Notes: a model not told the origin generated them from the letters alone. Counted from the first letter of the stretch, positions 9,322-21,728 are shown. The stretch is 64,000 bases of DNA from Muraenolepis orangiensis (GCA_027704905.1 CM051007.1:16664686-16728685); one strand, 5' to 3'. Numbers and translations: made by a program.

Positions 9322-11460
9322 AAGAACATACTGATTATTTTGATCACATTATTGATTAAATGGGATTCGGGATTTGTTTTATCTTCAACATGATCATAAC
9401 CATATACAATTAAAACCCCTGTTTAATACTACAAAATTACAAATGGCAAAAAAAATCGGACTAACCCTTTTTCATTTAAGAAAAAAATATGTTGCTGACA
9501 CTTGAAGAGCCCATGTGACCTCTATATTTATTGACTGGGCTTAAGGTTAACTTGTAAAGGTTTATGAAGTAGAATTTGCCACCTGGACTGGTACCAATTA
9601 GTGACAATTCAGTCCCAGGCCAATGTTCGACATTGAGGCCCATAATCACCTCTTATGGTGGGATACTATGGGAAGATTATACATTTCCTGAATTATTACA
9701 GGATTACAGTTCAGTTTTTGTGTCATTGATGTTCCTACATGTCACAATACTCAAATACAAACTATAGTTTCGGCGGAAAAAGTGGTTCAATGTTTGAGGA
9801 GGTACAGGGAACAGCTGGTATAGGCTATTCCACTCACACAAGAATGATTGTGGACCGGACCACTGCAAAGGAAGAAGTTAAGCGTTCACATATCAATGTG
9901 TGCCTGAAACAAAAACAATGGAACAGAGTATGCCTTCTCGGTTTGGCGCCCTCTGGTGTGAAAAACCTGAAAACGTGCAACAACGTATATCAAAATGTAT
10001 CTCTGAATATTCTGTTTTTTGCTTTGTTTTTTTTCAATTAATTTGAGTAAACAGTACATATCTAACTATCTTATGAATTTGTGACAAACATTAAAAACAT
10101 AAAAAAAACATTCAGTTCCTGATTCCATCCCTTCCCACCCGTCAGTAGTCATGGTAGTGGATGAAATGATTCAAGAGTTTAACATCTATACAATTAGGTT
10201 TGCGTGTGAATGCAAAATGTGCATCACAGTGTCTTCATTTAACAGGGTACTATTTGACATTGAATAGACTTTCTTTTTCAATACTTTATTTTGACAAATA
10301 AGCATACAATTCAATAAAGACAATGGGGGTATGGGACGAAAGCAGGCCAAAATAGTAGTATGTGCATGGCTTCCTTCTTATAGCTTGTGTCAAAAGGTTT
10401 TGGAGGCTCTCCTCTTAGACTTGGTGCGGCCGAACATGGGTATTCTAATGACCAGGTTCACCTGCCATTTGTCATGTGAACAGGTACAGAAATATGTTTA
10501 GTGTTGGGCAGCATTGGTTCAGCATGACAAATACAAGTCGTAATGGAGCTTGGCTGGTGTTTACTTCATGGTCACTGCAGGACACCTGAACCTACCTATC
10601 TTTCCAGCAGCAAAGGGTCAACCTGTATCTGTATGCCGTCATTAAAGGTTGTCCCTCTGCTGCCTCACCAGTAGAGGGCAGCAGAGGAACAAGATTTAGC
10701 CACCGTGGATGGGATCCCAGATACCACCTGGCCTCTTCCGTCTGTCCAGTTCTTGGGAGGGCCCGGCGGACAGCAAGGTACATGCCAGGATAACCGCTTA
10801 TTAGTGTGGTTGCAAAGCAATTCATTAATTAATTAATAAAAAAATGTAACTATGTATACATACATATTTCTCATTGAGGCTCCATCTTTTTAAAGAGAGT
10901 CCCGATTGCAGCACCCATTCAAACACAAAACAATACAGATACAGAATACACAATATAGGCAAAATACAACAATGACTTTTACAATCAACCGGCATTGAAA
11001 TAAACGGGTGGGGACTCTTCCGGAAATTGGACTTTGACCGTCGTCAAACACAAGCTCCTTGGGCAATGCAATGACACGTTCACATTTGTAGCAGCTAAGA
11101 ATGTATAGTAACGAAAACATGTGGGGGTAACAGCACCCTGTATTTTATTATTGTACTGCAGATGGACCTTTTTCGAACTACACGCAAGTCTGCATCATAA
11201 AATCAATAATACACATGCCATGACGTCACACGTCACGTGACATACGTCATTGAGGATAGGTCTCCCCATATTTTAGGAAAAGCTGGGACAATAAAAAATA
11301 AGAAACTAGATAACACAATAAACCATTTAAAAACCCCACACCAAACAACTACCAATACTAAACCACAAATGGCAATGAATGGTATTTTCATATTAAAAGG
11401 ATTTTTCTATGAACGATGTTAAAATACACAAAACAACCAACACCACAAACAACCCGTCCT
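9322..11460. other. Intergenic/3' flank of duplicated gene, nothing recognised
   Basis: About 2.1 kb of AT-rich sequence downstream of the minus-strand gene; part of it is probably that gene's 3' UTR (a TTTTATT, AATAAAA on the minus strand, lies near 11143). Short open frames here show no family resemblance. The same sequence recurs at 14334-16472. Confidence 0.5.
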
Positions 11461-13096
11461 TCAAGCGCCAGCTTTAGGGGCAGGAGCCTCAGACTTTGCA
11501 CACAATTTCCTAAAACAAAAAGCATCTTAGGGTTAATGTTTCATAACAACATGCATGTTATTCCTATTTGCTCAAAATTCACCGTGATGGTCAATTATAT
11601 ATAATATATAATTGTACTTACTCTCCAACAGAATTCTTCTTTATGAATGGACATATTTTACTGGGCTGCTCCTTCACTTGCTTCAGGGAAACAATTTCCG
11701 CTTTCCATGCTCCACTCTCTTTGGACAGTTTAACTAGTTATGGATAGAGGTTCAACATTAGAGGCCTACATGTGTTATGGATAGAGGTTCAACATTAGAG
11801 GCCTACATGTGTAATGGATAGAGGTTCAACATTAGAGGCCTACATGTGCTATGGATAGAGGTTCAACATTAGAGGCCTACATGTGTTATGGATAGAGGTT
11901 CAACATTAGAGGCCTACATGTGTTATGGATAGAGGTTCAACATTAGAGGCCTACATGTGTAATGGATAGAGGTTTAACATTAGAGGCCTACATGTGTAAT
12001 GGATAGAGGTTTAACATTAGAGGCCTACATGTGTAATGGATAAAGGTTTAACATTAGAGGCCTACATGTGTAATGGATAGAGGTTTAACTTTAGAGGCCT
12101 ACATGTATGGATAGAGGTTTAACTTTAGAGGCCTACATGTACGGATAGAGGTTTAACATTAGGGGCCTACATGTGTAATGGATAGAGGTTTAACTTTAGA
12201 GGCCTACATGTATGGATAGAGGTTTAACTTTAGAGGCCTACATGTACGGATAGAGGTTTAACATTAGGGGCCTACATGTGTAATGGATAGAGGTTTAACT
12301 TTAGAGGCCTACATGTACGGATAGAGGTTTAACATTAGAGGCCTACATGTGTTATGGATAGAGGTTTAACATTAGGCCTACATGTATAGACAGAGGTTTA
12401 ACATTAGAGGCCTACATGTGTTATGGATAGAGGTTTAACATTAGAGGCCTACATGTGTTATGGATAGAGGTTTAACATTAGAGGCCTACATGTGTTATGG
12501 ATAGAGGTTTAACATTAGGCCTACATGTATAGACAGAGGTTTAACATTAGGCCTACATGTGCCTTGTATATCAATCACACGATGGCACTGTGGGTGAATC
12601 AAAAACGTGGGTTACCTTCTGTGTCCTCCTGCTCCTTCAGTTTGACAGCAAGTTCTTGGTCCTTTGTTTTCTACAAAACATTAGAGAAACATGGGCAGGG
12701 ATTAGTAATAACCTAAGTAACCCGTGGGATGTCATCTGACTTACTCTAGCTGAGATAGATAAATATACATGGTTTTCAATGTCAGGCCGACTCACTCACC
12801 TTATCTCCCTTGCAGAAGTCAAGGTCTGTGCTCTTTTGCTTTTCATCAATGGTCGCCTTTTCCCGTTCTCCCTCAAGCTCGTTCACGGTCAGCCGCTGCT
12901 GCTCCAGCTGATTTTGCAGCGTGTTTTTGATGAACTGCTTCTCATTAAACGTAGCGTCAAAGGTCTGGTACTTCACCCTCTGCTCCACCTCGTCGACGGA
13001 GAGCTTGGTCCACAGCGCATATTGGCCGAAGAGCACCATGCACGCCGTGGTGCACACCACGGCGGATACGGTAGTCATCACCCACGCGAGTTTCAT
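11461..13096 (-). CDS. Membrane-anchored coiled-coil protein, copy 1 (4 exons)
   Basis: Spliced minus-strand gene: exons 12800-13096, 12616-12670, 11622-11733 and 11461-11509, all with GT-AG junctions and compatible phases (297+55+112+49 bases), encoding 170 residues. The protein starts MKLAWVMTTVSAVVC, with an uncleaved signal-anchor or transmembrane segment at about residues 4-29, then a charged, Gln/Glu/Lys-rich coiled coil (about 33-115), a WKAEIVSLKQ segment, two cysteines and an Ala/Pro-rich tail. A type II single-pass topology is likely. I do not recognise a named family. Versus copy 2 it has Thr9 instead of Ala9. Its native promoter is missing: only 26 bases upstream of the ATG are original, then LINE tail sequence begins. 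An in-frame ATG in that LINE tail (13162) could add 22 residues. Confidence 0.8.
11739..12562. repeat. 37-bp minisatellite, unit 1
   Basis: About 22 tandem copies of a 37-bp unit (TATGGATAGAGGTTCAACAT, then TAGAGGCCTACATGTGT), some shortened to about 33-34 bp. Variants (C/T at the TTC/TTT position, TTA/TAA at unit joins) are grouped along the array. It fills nearly all of intron 2 (11734-12615) of the minus-strand gene. Confidence 0.95.
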
Positions 13097-13383
13097 CGTG
13101 ACCGCGTGTATTATCCGATTATCTTTAAAATGCTTTTTAATTGTGTTTGCACCATTCAACATATGTATATATCATCCATTAGTCACTTTATTGTTATTTT
13201 TATTGTGAACAGTATTGTTATAGTATAGTGTTGTATAGTATAAGTATAGTACATAGCATAGTATATAGTGTTCAATTGTAGGAAATTCATACTGGGAGGG
13301 AGGGAATGGGGAGTAAGCATTCCATTGTACTTGTTGCATATGGCAAATCAAAACATCTTGAATCTTGAATTATATGGATCTAC

Positions 13384-13545
13384 CTGTTAGAAGTGTCCAG
13401 AGAAACTCCACCAGAGATGATGGAGCATCTTCTCAAGATCTGATGCATGTGGTGGCCATGCTTGAGAAATATCTTGGTTCCAAATATCTCTGATCTTCAG
13501 TGCCGTTTGTGGTATGATGTCTTTGTCACTGCTTGATTTGTACAC
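13384..13545 (-). pseudogene. Exon remnant of uncharacterised family (unit 2)
   Basis: Duplicate of the block at 8372-8533, created by the 5,012-bp tandem duplication; it carries the same near-terminal stop. Confidence 0.4.
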
Positions 13546-13700
13546 CTAAAATGTATCTTTAGGTTTGTGACATAAAAGCTTATCCATTGTCAAATTGTCT
13601 GGGTATACTCAGTTTTCCTGTGTAATTTTGTGTATGTAAAGATTCAGCAAACTCAGATACAATCTTGCAACATCGATTTTTCTTTGTAAGGTGTCACCTG

Positions 13701-14333
13701 TGTTACACCTGTATTTAACTATTTATGTTACCAGTATAGTGGTCAGGTATGCTAATAGTACCACTGTAGGATGTCCAGTCAGTCCTTCCCTAATGTAAGT
13801 GAAAACTTTAGAGAGAAAAATCAAATATGTAAGAATGTAAGTGCAGCTTTTACATGTTCCTAATTTAACTGTAATTTGTATTTTCTAAGTTTAATAATTA
13901 TTATTTGTTGTAATATTTCATGCGTGCAATATCTAGAATATTTTATTTTGAAGTCCAAGCTCACGTCTCGTTATGCTGTTCTCGCGTGAGTTAGAGAGCG
14001 AGAGAGAGACAAGAAACTGAGTAAGCTGCACGGATACTTTTACAGCTCCGTTAGTTTAAGTGTATTATTATAAGGTTGTAAGGACTGAAGAATACTTCCC
14101 TCTGTTTTCAGAGCATGCAGCCAACGAGGTATGTTGTTGTTTGTATTTATTTTACGTTTATTACTTTGCTAAAGTCATCTCACATGCTGTGAATGTTATT
14201 GTGTGTCTAACATGATATTATGTTTGTCATTTATACTCGTTTGTTTATGAGTAGTTTTCACGGTGGATTCGAAGATGAATAAACCCGTTATGAGAAAGCC
14301 ACTTGTGTCTGCCTGTGCTTCGAGGGAATTACA
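13701..14333 (+). repeat. Possible solo LTR (unit 2)
   Basis: Duplicate of the LTR-like block at 8689-9321, copied by the tandem duplication. Confidence 0.3.
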
Positions 14334-16472
14334 AAGAACATACTGATTATTTTGATCACATTATTGATTAAATGGGATTCGGGATTTGTTTTATCTTCAA
14401 CATGATCATAACCATATACAATTAAAACCCCTGTTTAATACTACAAAATTACAAATGGCAAAAAAAATCGGACTAACCCTTTTTCATTTAAGAAAAAAAT
14501 ATGTTGCTGACACTTGAAGAGCCCATGTGACCTCTATATTTATTGACTGGGCTTAAGGTTAACTTGTAAAGGTTTATGAAGTAGAATTTGCCACCTGGAC
14601 TGGTACCAATTAGTGACAATTCAGTCCCAGGCCAATGTTCGACATTGAGGCCCATAATCACCTCTTATGGTGGGATACTATGGGAAGATTATACATTTCC
14701 TGAATTATTACAGGATTACAGTTCAGTTTTTGTGTCATTGATGTTCCTACATGTCACAATACTCAAATACAAACTATAGTTTCGGCGGAAAAAGTGGTTC
14801 AATGTTTGAGGAGGTACAGGGAACAGCTGGTATAGGCTATTCCACTCACACAAGAATGATTGTGGACCGGACCACTGCAAAGGAAGAAGTTAAGCGTTCA
14901 CATATCAATGTGTGCCTGAAACAAAAACAATGGAACAGAGTATGCCTTCTCGGTTTGGCGCCCTCTGGTGTGAAAAACCTGAAAACGTGCAACAACGTAT
15001 ATCAAAATGTATCTCTGAATATTCTGTTTTTTGCTTTGTTTTTTTTCAATTAATTTGAGTAAACAGTACATATCTAACTATCTTATGAATTTGTGACAAA
15101 CATTAAAAACATAAAAAAAACATTCAGTTCCTGATTCCATCCCTTCCCACCCGTCAGTAGTCATGGTAGTGGATGAAATGATTCAAGAGTTTAACATCTA
15201 TACAATTAGGTTTGCGTGTGAATGCAAAATGTGCATCACAGTGTCTTCATTTAACAGGGTACTATTTGACATTGAATAGACTTTCTTTTTCAATACTTTA
15301 TTTTGACAAATAAGCATACAATTCAATAAAGACAATGGGGGTATGGGACGAAAGCAGGCCAAAATAGTAGTATGTGCATGGCTTCCTTCTTATAGCTTGT
15401 GTCAAAAGGTTTTGGAGGCTCTCCTCTTAGACTTGGTGCGGCCGAACATGGGTATTCTAATGACCAGGTTCACCTGCCATTTGTCATGTGAACAGGTACA
15501 GAAATATGTTTAGTGTTGGGCAGCATTGGTTCAGCATGACAAATACAAGTCGTAATGGAGCTTGGCTGGTGTTTACTTCATGGTCACTGCAGGACACCTG
15601 AACCTACCTATCTTTCCAGCAGCAAAGGGTCAACCTGTATCTGTATGCCGTCATTAAAGGTTGTCCCTCTGCTGCCTCACCAGTAGAGGGCAGCAGAGGA
15701 ACAAGATTTAGCCACCGTGGATGGGATCCCAGATACCACCTGGCCTCTTCCGTCTGTCCAGTTCTTGGGAGGGCCCGGCGGACAGCAAGGTACATGCCAG
15801 GATAACCGCTTATTAGTGTGGTTGCAAAGCAATTCATTAATTAATTAATAAAAAAATGTAACTATGTATACATACATATTTCTCATTGAGGCTCCATCTT
15901 TTTAAAGAGAGTCCCGATTGCAGCACCCATTCAAACACAAAACAATACAGATACAGAATACACAATATAGGCAAAATACAACAATGACTTTTACAATCAA
16001 CCGGCATTGAAATAAACGGGTGGGGACTCTTCCGGAAATTGGACTTTGACCGTCGTCAAACACAAGCTCCTTGGGCAATGCAATGACACGTTCACATTTG
16101 TAGCAGCTAAGAATGTATAGTAACGAAAACATGTGGGGGTAACAGCACCCTGTATTTTATTATTGTACTGCAGATGGACCTTTTTCGAACTACACGCAAG
16201 TCTGCATCATAAAATCAATAATACACATGCCATGACGTCACACGTCACGTGACATACGTCATTGAGGATAGGTCTCCCCATATTTTAGGAAAAGCTGGGA
16301 CAATAAAAAATAAGAAACTAGATAACACAATAAACCATTTAAAAACCCCACACCAAACAACTACCAATACTAAACCACAAATGGCAATGAATGGTATTTT
16401 CATATTAAAAGGATTTTTCTATGAACGATGTTAAAATACACAAAACAACCAACACCACAAACAACCCGTCCT

Positions 16473-18108
16473 TCAAGCGCCAGCTTTAGGGGCAGGAGCC
16501 TCAGACTTTGCACACAATTTCCTAAAACAAAAAGCATCTTAGGGTTAATGTTTCATAACAACATGCATGTTATTCCTATTTGCTCAAAATTCACCGTGAT
16601 GGTCAATTATATATAATATATAATTGTACTTACTCTCCAACAGAATTCTTCTTTATGAATGGACATATTTTACTGGGCTGCTCCTTCACTTGCTTCAGGG
16701 AAACAATTTCCGCTTTCCATGCTCCACTCTCTTTGGACAGTTTAACTAGTTATGGATAGAGGTTCAACATTAGAGGCCTACATGTGTTATGGATAGAGGT
16801 TCAACATTAGAGGCCTACATGTGTAATGGATAGAGGTTCAACATTAGAGGCCTACATGTGTTATGGATAGAGGTTCAACATTAGAGGCCTACATGTGTTA
16901 TGGATAGAGGTTCAACATTAGAGGCCTACATGTGTTATGGATAGAGGTTCAACATTAGAGGCCTACATGTGTAATGGATAGAGGTTTAACATTAGAGGCC
17001 TACATGTGTAATGGATAGAGGTTTAACATTAGAGGCCTACATGTGTAATGGATAAAGGTTTAACATTAGAGGCCTACATGTGTAATGGATAGAGGTTTAA
17101 CTTTAGAGGCCTACATGTATGGATAGAGGTTTAACTTTAGAGGCCTACATGTACGGATAGAGGTTTAACATTAGGGGCCTACATGTGTAATGGATAGAGG
17201 TTTAACTTTAGAGGCCTACATGTATGGATAGAGGTTTAACTTTAGAGGCCTACATGTACGGATAGAGGTTTAACATTAGGGGCCTACATGTGTAATGGAT
17301 AGAGGTTTAACTTTAGAGGCCTACATGTACGGATAGAGGTTTAACATTAGAGGCCTACATGTGTTATGGATAGAGGTTTAACATTAGGCCTACATGTATA
17401 GACAGAGGTTTAACATTAGAGGCCTACATGTGTTATGGATAGAGGTTTAACATTAGAGGCCTACATGTGTTATGGATAGAGGTTTAACATTAGAGGCCTA
17501 CATGTGTTATGGATAGAGGTTTAACATTAGGCCTACATGTATAGACAGAGGTTTAACATTAGGCCTACATGTGCCTTGTATATCAATCACACGATGGCAC
17601 TGTGGGTGAATCAAAAACGTGGGTTACCTTCTGTGTCCTCCTGCTCCTTCAGTTTGACAGCAAGTTCTTGGTCCTTTGTTTTCTACAATACATTAGAGAA
17701 ACATGGGCAGGGATTAGTAATAACCTAAGTAACCCGTGGGATGTCATCTGACTTACTCTAGCTGAGATAGATAAATATACATGGTTTTCAATGTCAGGCC
17801 GACTCACTCACCTTATCTCCCTTGCAGAAGTCAAGGTCTGTGCTCTTTTGCTTTTCATCAATGGTCGCCTTTTCCCGTTCTCCCTCAAGCTCGTTCACGG
17901 TCAGCCGCTGCTGCTCCAGCTGATTTTGCAGCGTGTTTTTGATGAACTGCTTCTCATTAAACGTAGCGTCAAAGGTCTGGTACTTCACCCTCTGCTCCAC
18001 CTCGTCGACGGAGAGCTTGGTCCACAGCGCATATTGGCCGAAGAGCACCATGCACGCTGTGGTGCACACCACGGCGGATACGGCCGTCATCACCCACGCG
18101 AGTTTCAT
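16473..18108 (-). CDS. Membrane-anchored coiled-coil protein, copy 2 (4 exons)
   Basis: Same gene in the second unit: exons 17812-18108, 17628-17682, 16634-16745 and 16473-16521, frame intact, 170 residues. Start chosen at 18108 because the hydrophobic N-terminal anchor follows immediately; an in-frame ATG 29 codons upstream (18195) would bury the anchor behind a basic leader. Exon 3 could alternatively start about 12 bases further in, also in frame. This copy retains the native upstream sequence beyond 18134 and is probably the ancestral, expressed locus. Function unknown; a scaffold or organelle-membrane role would only be a guess from topology. Confidence 0.82.
16751..17574. repeat. 37-bp minisatellite, unit 2
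   Basis: Copy of the array at 11739-12562, same length and same variant order apart from one base, filling intron 2 of the second gene copy. Confidence 0.95.
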
Positions 18109-18134
18109 CGTGACCGCGTGTATTATCCGATTAT

Positions 18135-19090
18135 CCGTTTGTTTAATGTGTTCCCCTCGGATTAACGTACAACGTCCACTTTTCACAACGTCCACTTCCT
18201 GGTAGCTATCGGCGAATACACTTGTCCATTAGATGTCAAAACATCAACAACAAAAAAACTTTCAATGACAATTTCGCCCTACACGTTTAGAATCGTTGCT
18301 GGGACCTCAAAGAAAAGCACAGCCTTGTCCACTCCATTGCTTCTTCATTTGCCTTCAAACTATGCGACCCATCCTACAATCGTATAATCCAATCTATGAA
18401 TGTGGCGCCGCCTCGCCTAACCAGTTAGACGATCGCCGTCGGACGAACGTTTGCATATCTGGTTGCACCAGTAGAGAATCAAATAATGTAACTGAATCTG
18501 TCATAATAGTAGGCACCTGTCTATGTGCTTGCATGCTTTAATAGTGCAATATCAGCCCCTTAATTAGACACAGAATACCATCATCACATTCAACCATACA
18601 CAAAGTGTGCCAGTCGGTCCTTTGCTTTGTCTCTTCTTGTGTGTTCTTCCAGGAGCGGCCCAAAACCAGTGGGGTAGCATTTGTGTCTGTTGATGGTTGT
18701 ACCGGCTCTTCGAGTTGCTTCTATTTCCCATTTGTAACTGTGTAAGTGGGCTACAACGGAACGCCCGAGGTGCCGAAACGAAAACGTCCCACAGGACGCG
18801 TTTTACAGGCTGGAGAACACAGTTTTCCTTCAAAGAAAAAGTTTGAAGCCGTATTTATTTTGTGGAATTAGCTGTCATTCATACCGGGCATTGCTAACAC
18901 GGAAGTGAATTGGCTGCTTGCTGCCTCTAAATCCACCCGTTCGGACAATGAGCGAGGCGCACAGCGCGCATAAACAGCGCTCAGCCAGAACGCTAATGGG
19001 AAAAAGCGCCAATTACTGCAAAACCTTGTCCTGTTTGGGGCCCTAACCCCCCCTTCTTCATGCCATTCATGTTTGTACACAAATCTGTTC
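18135..19090. other. Upstream flank of coiled-coil gene copy 2
   Basis: Unique sequence presumably containing the native promoter of the minus-strand gene. I see no clear TATA box, and no other exon is convincing. Confidence 0.45.
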
Positions 19091-19096
19091 TGTGTG

Positions 19097-19205
<109 letters not shown>

Positions 19206-19325
19206 CTTTACGTGGTCCAACACACAAACTACCCGAGATGTCTGCGATATCATATTGCAAAAAAAGTTTCAATAGTCTGAACTACGCCAACCATCGCTCA
19301 AGGGGAGAACACAATTCCATCCTTC

Positions 19326-19392
19326 CGTGTTATTACATTACATTACAGCAGACGCCGAAGGCGCTTTTGTCCAAAGCTCCTTACAATAAATA
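19326..19392. repeat. Short interspersed repeat fragment
   Basis: Contains ttacattacattac, then cagacgc and cttttgtccaaagctcctta, a motif very widespread in fish genomes (compare cagacacttttattcaaag at about 59124). Only a fragment is present. Confidence 0.5.
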
Positions 19393-19846
19393 TCACACAT
19401 GGACATTCTTTTAAATGTCTAATCAAATGGAAATCATTTTCGCTGCACTGATCATAAATCACTTGACACAGTGGATTAATAAATGTTTTTTGTATAACAA
19501 AGTTAAACACATATATTAAGTCAAAACAATTAAAATCTTTGTCGTAGAAGGCCTACTTGTATTTTAAATTTAACAAATTAATTAATACCATTTAATTTAA
19601 GATATGTGTATTAAAGCGAGGGACGAATGCTCCCGAAGCCTCCAGCATGGTCTTTCTTCGAGCCATCTCCTTGGCCACATTGTGGTTTAGTCGCCTCAGT
19701 CGTTCCTATCACCAGAAACCTTTTGATACTTAGTTTTTTAAGATAGTACCGTCGTTGTCTATGGATGTTTAACCCTCTCTCTCCACCAACCTAGGTGTCT
19801 TAGGTGCTCGCATAGTCTAACACAACTTTAGTTTGGAGCCAAACTA

Positions 19847-20055
19847 GTGCCAGGTGGTGGAGGGAATCAGGGGCTGCCACGCCGTGGACCACGCCACATG
19901 CATGGTGTCTGGTGAGCCCACTTTGTTGACCTTTGATGGGTAGCGTAACGACCTCCAGGGCACTTGCGCTTACCAATTGGCCGCTGTCTCTTCCAAACCG
20001 AAGACCCTGGAGGATTTAAGTGTGGGCGGGATAGGAGGACGGGCTCTGTGGTTAA
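19847..20055 (+). pseudogene. Decayed duplicate of an FCGBP-like VWD exon
   Basis: Closely matches 21726-21945 of the FCGBP-like gene (shared blocks such as tgccaggtggtggagggaat and accctggaggat) but with small deletions and an in-frame stop (GATGGGTAG). It keeps the ACTTGCGCTTAC stretch that the downstream copy lacks. No flanking splice sites are obvious, so it is a dead duplicate exon. Confidence 0.75.
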
Positions 20056-20399
20056 GAATGTTCACAAATTGTTTTTTGGATTAGGATTTTACATCAGTCT
20101 TCCTCGAAAACATTATTTTAGTAACAGTGACACAATGGCATAGATTACTATGTTGAAGATGATCTTATACTTATATATATATACCATGGTGCCAGGGTTC
20201 ACTTGGGTTAAGGCCTTTCTGAGTAATTGCCATATGAAACATTATTGTTGACTTTACCCTTCACAATGGATCACTATGGACATGATTGTGCGTGTGTGTG
20301 TGTGCTGTGAATGTTTGTGTGTGTGTGCGTGCCTGTCTACATTACACAATACTACTTGACTCAGAATTATCGGTGCTCCTTAATCTTTGTGTTTTTTAC

Positions 20400-20720
20400 A
20401 GGGCAGGTTCCCACTAAAGAAGTTATAGTCACAACATGTGTGCTCAGTTCAAAGTGCCCACTATTGTCTCCCCGACCACAGTCGCCCCGATTAGCCCAGA
20501 AAAAACGCCGCCACTGGGACATTTGAGGACAAACACTGTGGTAGTCGCTTATCTGCTTATTCTGTTGTTGAAAAACCTACGCCTTTTTAGTTGGTGGCTT
20601 CAGAGGAACAAAGGTCAACCCGTTTATCATCACAGTCAAAAGGCCACCAGTAAATGCCATCAGTTCAGTATCAGTTCCGTGAGACTTTGTTTGTCCAAGC
20701 TGCTCATTTATTAGCAACAC
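20400..20720 (+). other. Exon-like block upstream of FCGBP-like gene
   Basis: An acceptor-like TTTTTTACAG at about 20392-20401 precedes an open stretch with PTKEVIVTT and, in another frame, FKVPTIVSPTTVAPISPEK. It may be a decayed N-terminal exon of the FCGBP-like gene, but I cannot confirm this. Confidence 0.25.
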
Positions 20721-21702
20721 CATGGCATGTGTAGGTGTGTATACCAACTCCTGGCAAAGCTCTTGTAATGCTTTAACCTGATTGTTTTTTTGAAGGAGGT
20801 CCAGCAGAATATAATTAAACCCACAAGCCTGTTGTCCAGCTCAGGTGAGGAGTTGTATGGCTTGTCTAAAATAAGATGAACGGAAATTAACAATAATCAA
20901 AAAGAAAACATGAAAAGATAGTTCTTTGGTGTAAAAATAATTATAGTTACTTAACTGCTTACGGGAGCTTTTATATGGGATTTTTTGTAGGTGTTTTCTT
21001 TTTTAAACCATGGGGATCTACAGTATGTCACTATATCTGCAGTTCTACTGTTGAGTGGTAAGTAAATCCTTTCTTTAATGATGATATATGACATTAAATG
21101 CAGTGTTCTACTCTTCTACTTTCAATGGGCTGTGGTCACAAATTCCAGCAATACTGAATATGCTGTTAATAAAAATGAAAACAGTTTAATTAACCAATGA
21201 TGCTTGTCAAACACTAAAACTTTAATGTACGGATATCTTTAAGGATTCTACAATGCCGTACCAGCAGTTTTGGCACCCAAAATAGGCACGTGCTGGGCCC
21301 TTGGTGACCCAAACTACCGAACGTTTGATGGCCATTTGTACAACTTCATGGGCAACTGCACTTTGACTGGCTAAGAACTGCCACGTAGACGGCACCCATC
21401 CAGCCTTCGAGGTGGATGCAAAGAATGTAAACATCCCCAATTCAAACCTCACCGCCGTGGGGAAGGTCACCATCAGTGTGTACGGGACCACGATTGATAT
21501 TGTCCACTTTGAGTTTGGCCTTGTGCGGGTAGGTGATTTCAGTTAACATGTATGCTGTGGTTTCACAGATGTCGTCATGCAATGAACTTCTTTGCATTGT
21601 GCTTGTTATACATATACTATATAATTGTTCAGGTAAACAATCAACTGTGGAACCTACCCATCTACTTAGACGACGGCAAGGTGACGCTGTCTCAGAAGGG
21701 TG

Positions 21703-21728
21703 CACTGCTGCCCCACGGGGCAGCAGTG
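21703..21728. repeat. 26-bp perfect inverted repeat
   Basis: CACTGCTGCCCC, AC, GGGGCAGCAGTG: two 12-base arms with a 2-base loop, inside an FCGBP-like exon exactly where one VWD domain seems fused to the next. Confidence 0.95.

Larger units (their letters stand above)
8111..13122. repeat. Tandem duplication unit 1 (5,012 bp)
   Basis: First copy of a head-to-tail duplication. Every landmark recurs exactly 5,012 bases downstream, so there is no net indel between copies. The left edge lies inside the family A LINE 3' UTR (ctttaaaatg at 8111); the right edge lies 26 bases upstream of a gene's start codon. Differences I noticed are few: one base near 9055, one in the minisatellite near 11850, one near 12680, 13046, and two adjacent at 13072-13073. 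Confidence 0.95.
13123..18134. repeat. Tandem duplication unit 2 (5,012 bp)
   Basis: Second copy. It begins at 13123 directly after the gene start region of unit 1 and ends at 18134, after which unique sequence follows. Because the duplicated gene is on the minus strand, only this right-hand copy keeps the native sequence upstream of the gene. Confidence 0.95.

Noticed and set aside
9576..11604. Short open frames of 61-100 codons repeated in both duplication units
   Set aside because: Their duplication only reflects the 5,012-bp tandem copy; none shows a domain, signal peptide or splice logic.
11739..12562. CRISPR-like appearance of regularly repeated units
   Set aside because: The units are directly adjacent with no unique spacers, and the locus is in a vertebrate intron; it is a minisatellite.
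18296..18541. 81-codon open frame near the promoter of the coiled-coil gene
   Set aside because: No recognisable protein features, and it lies opposite to the likely promoter region.
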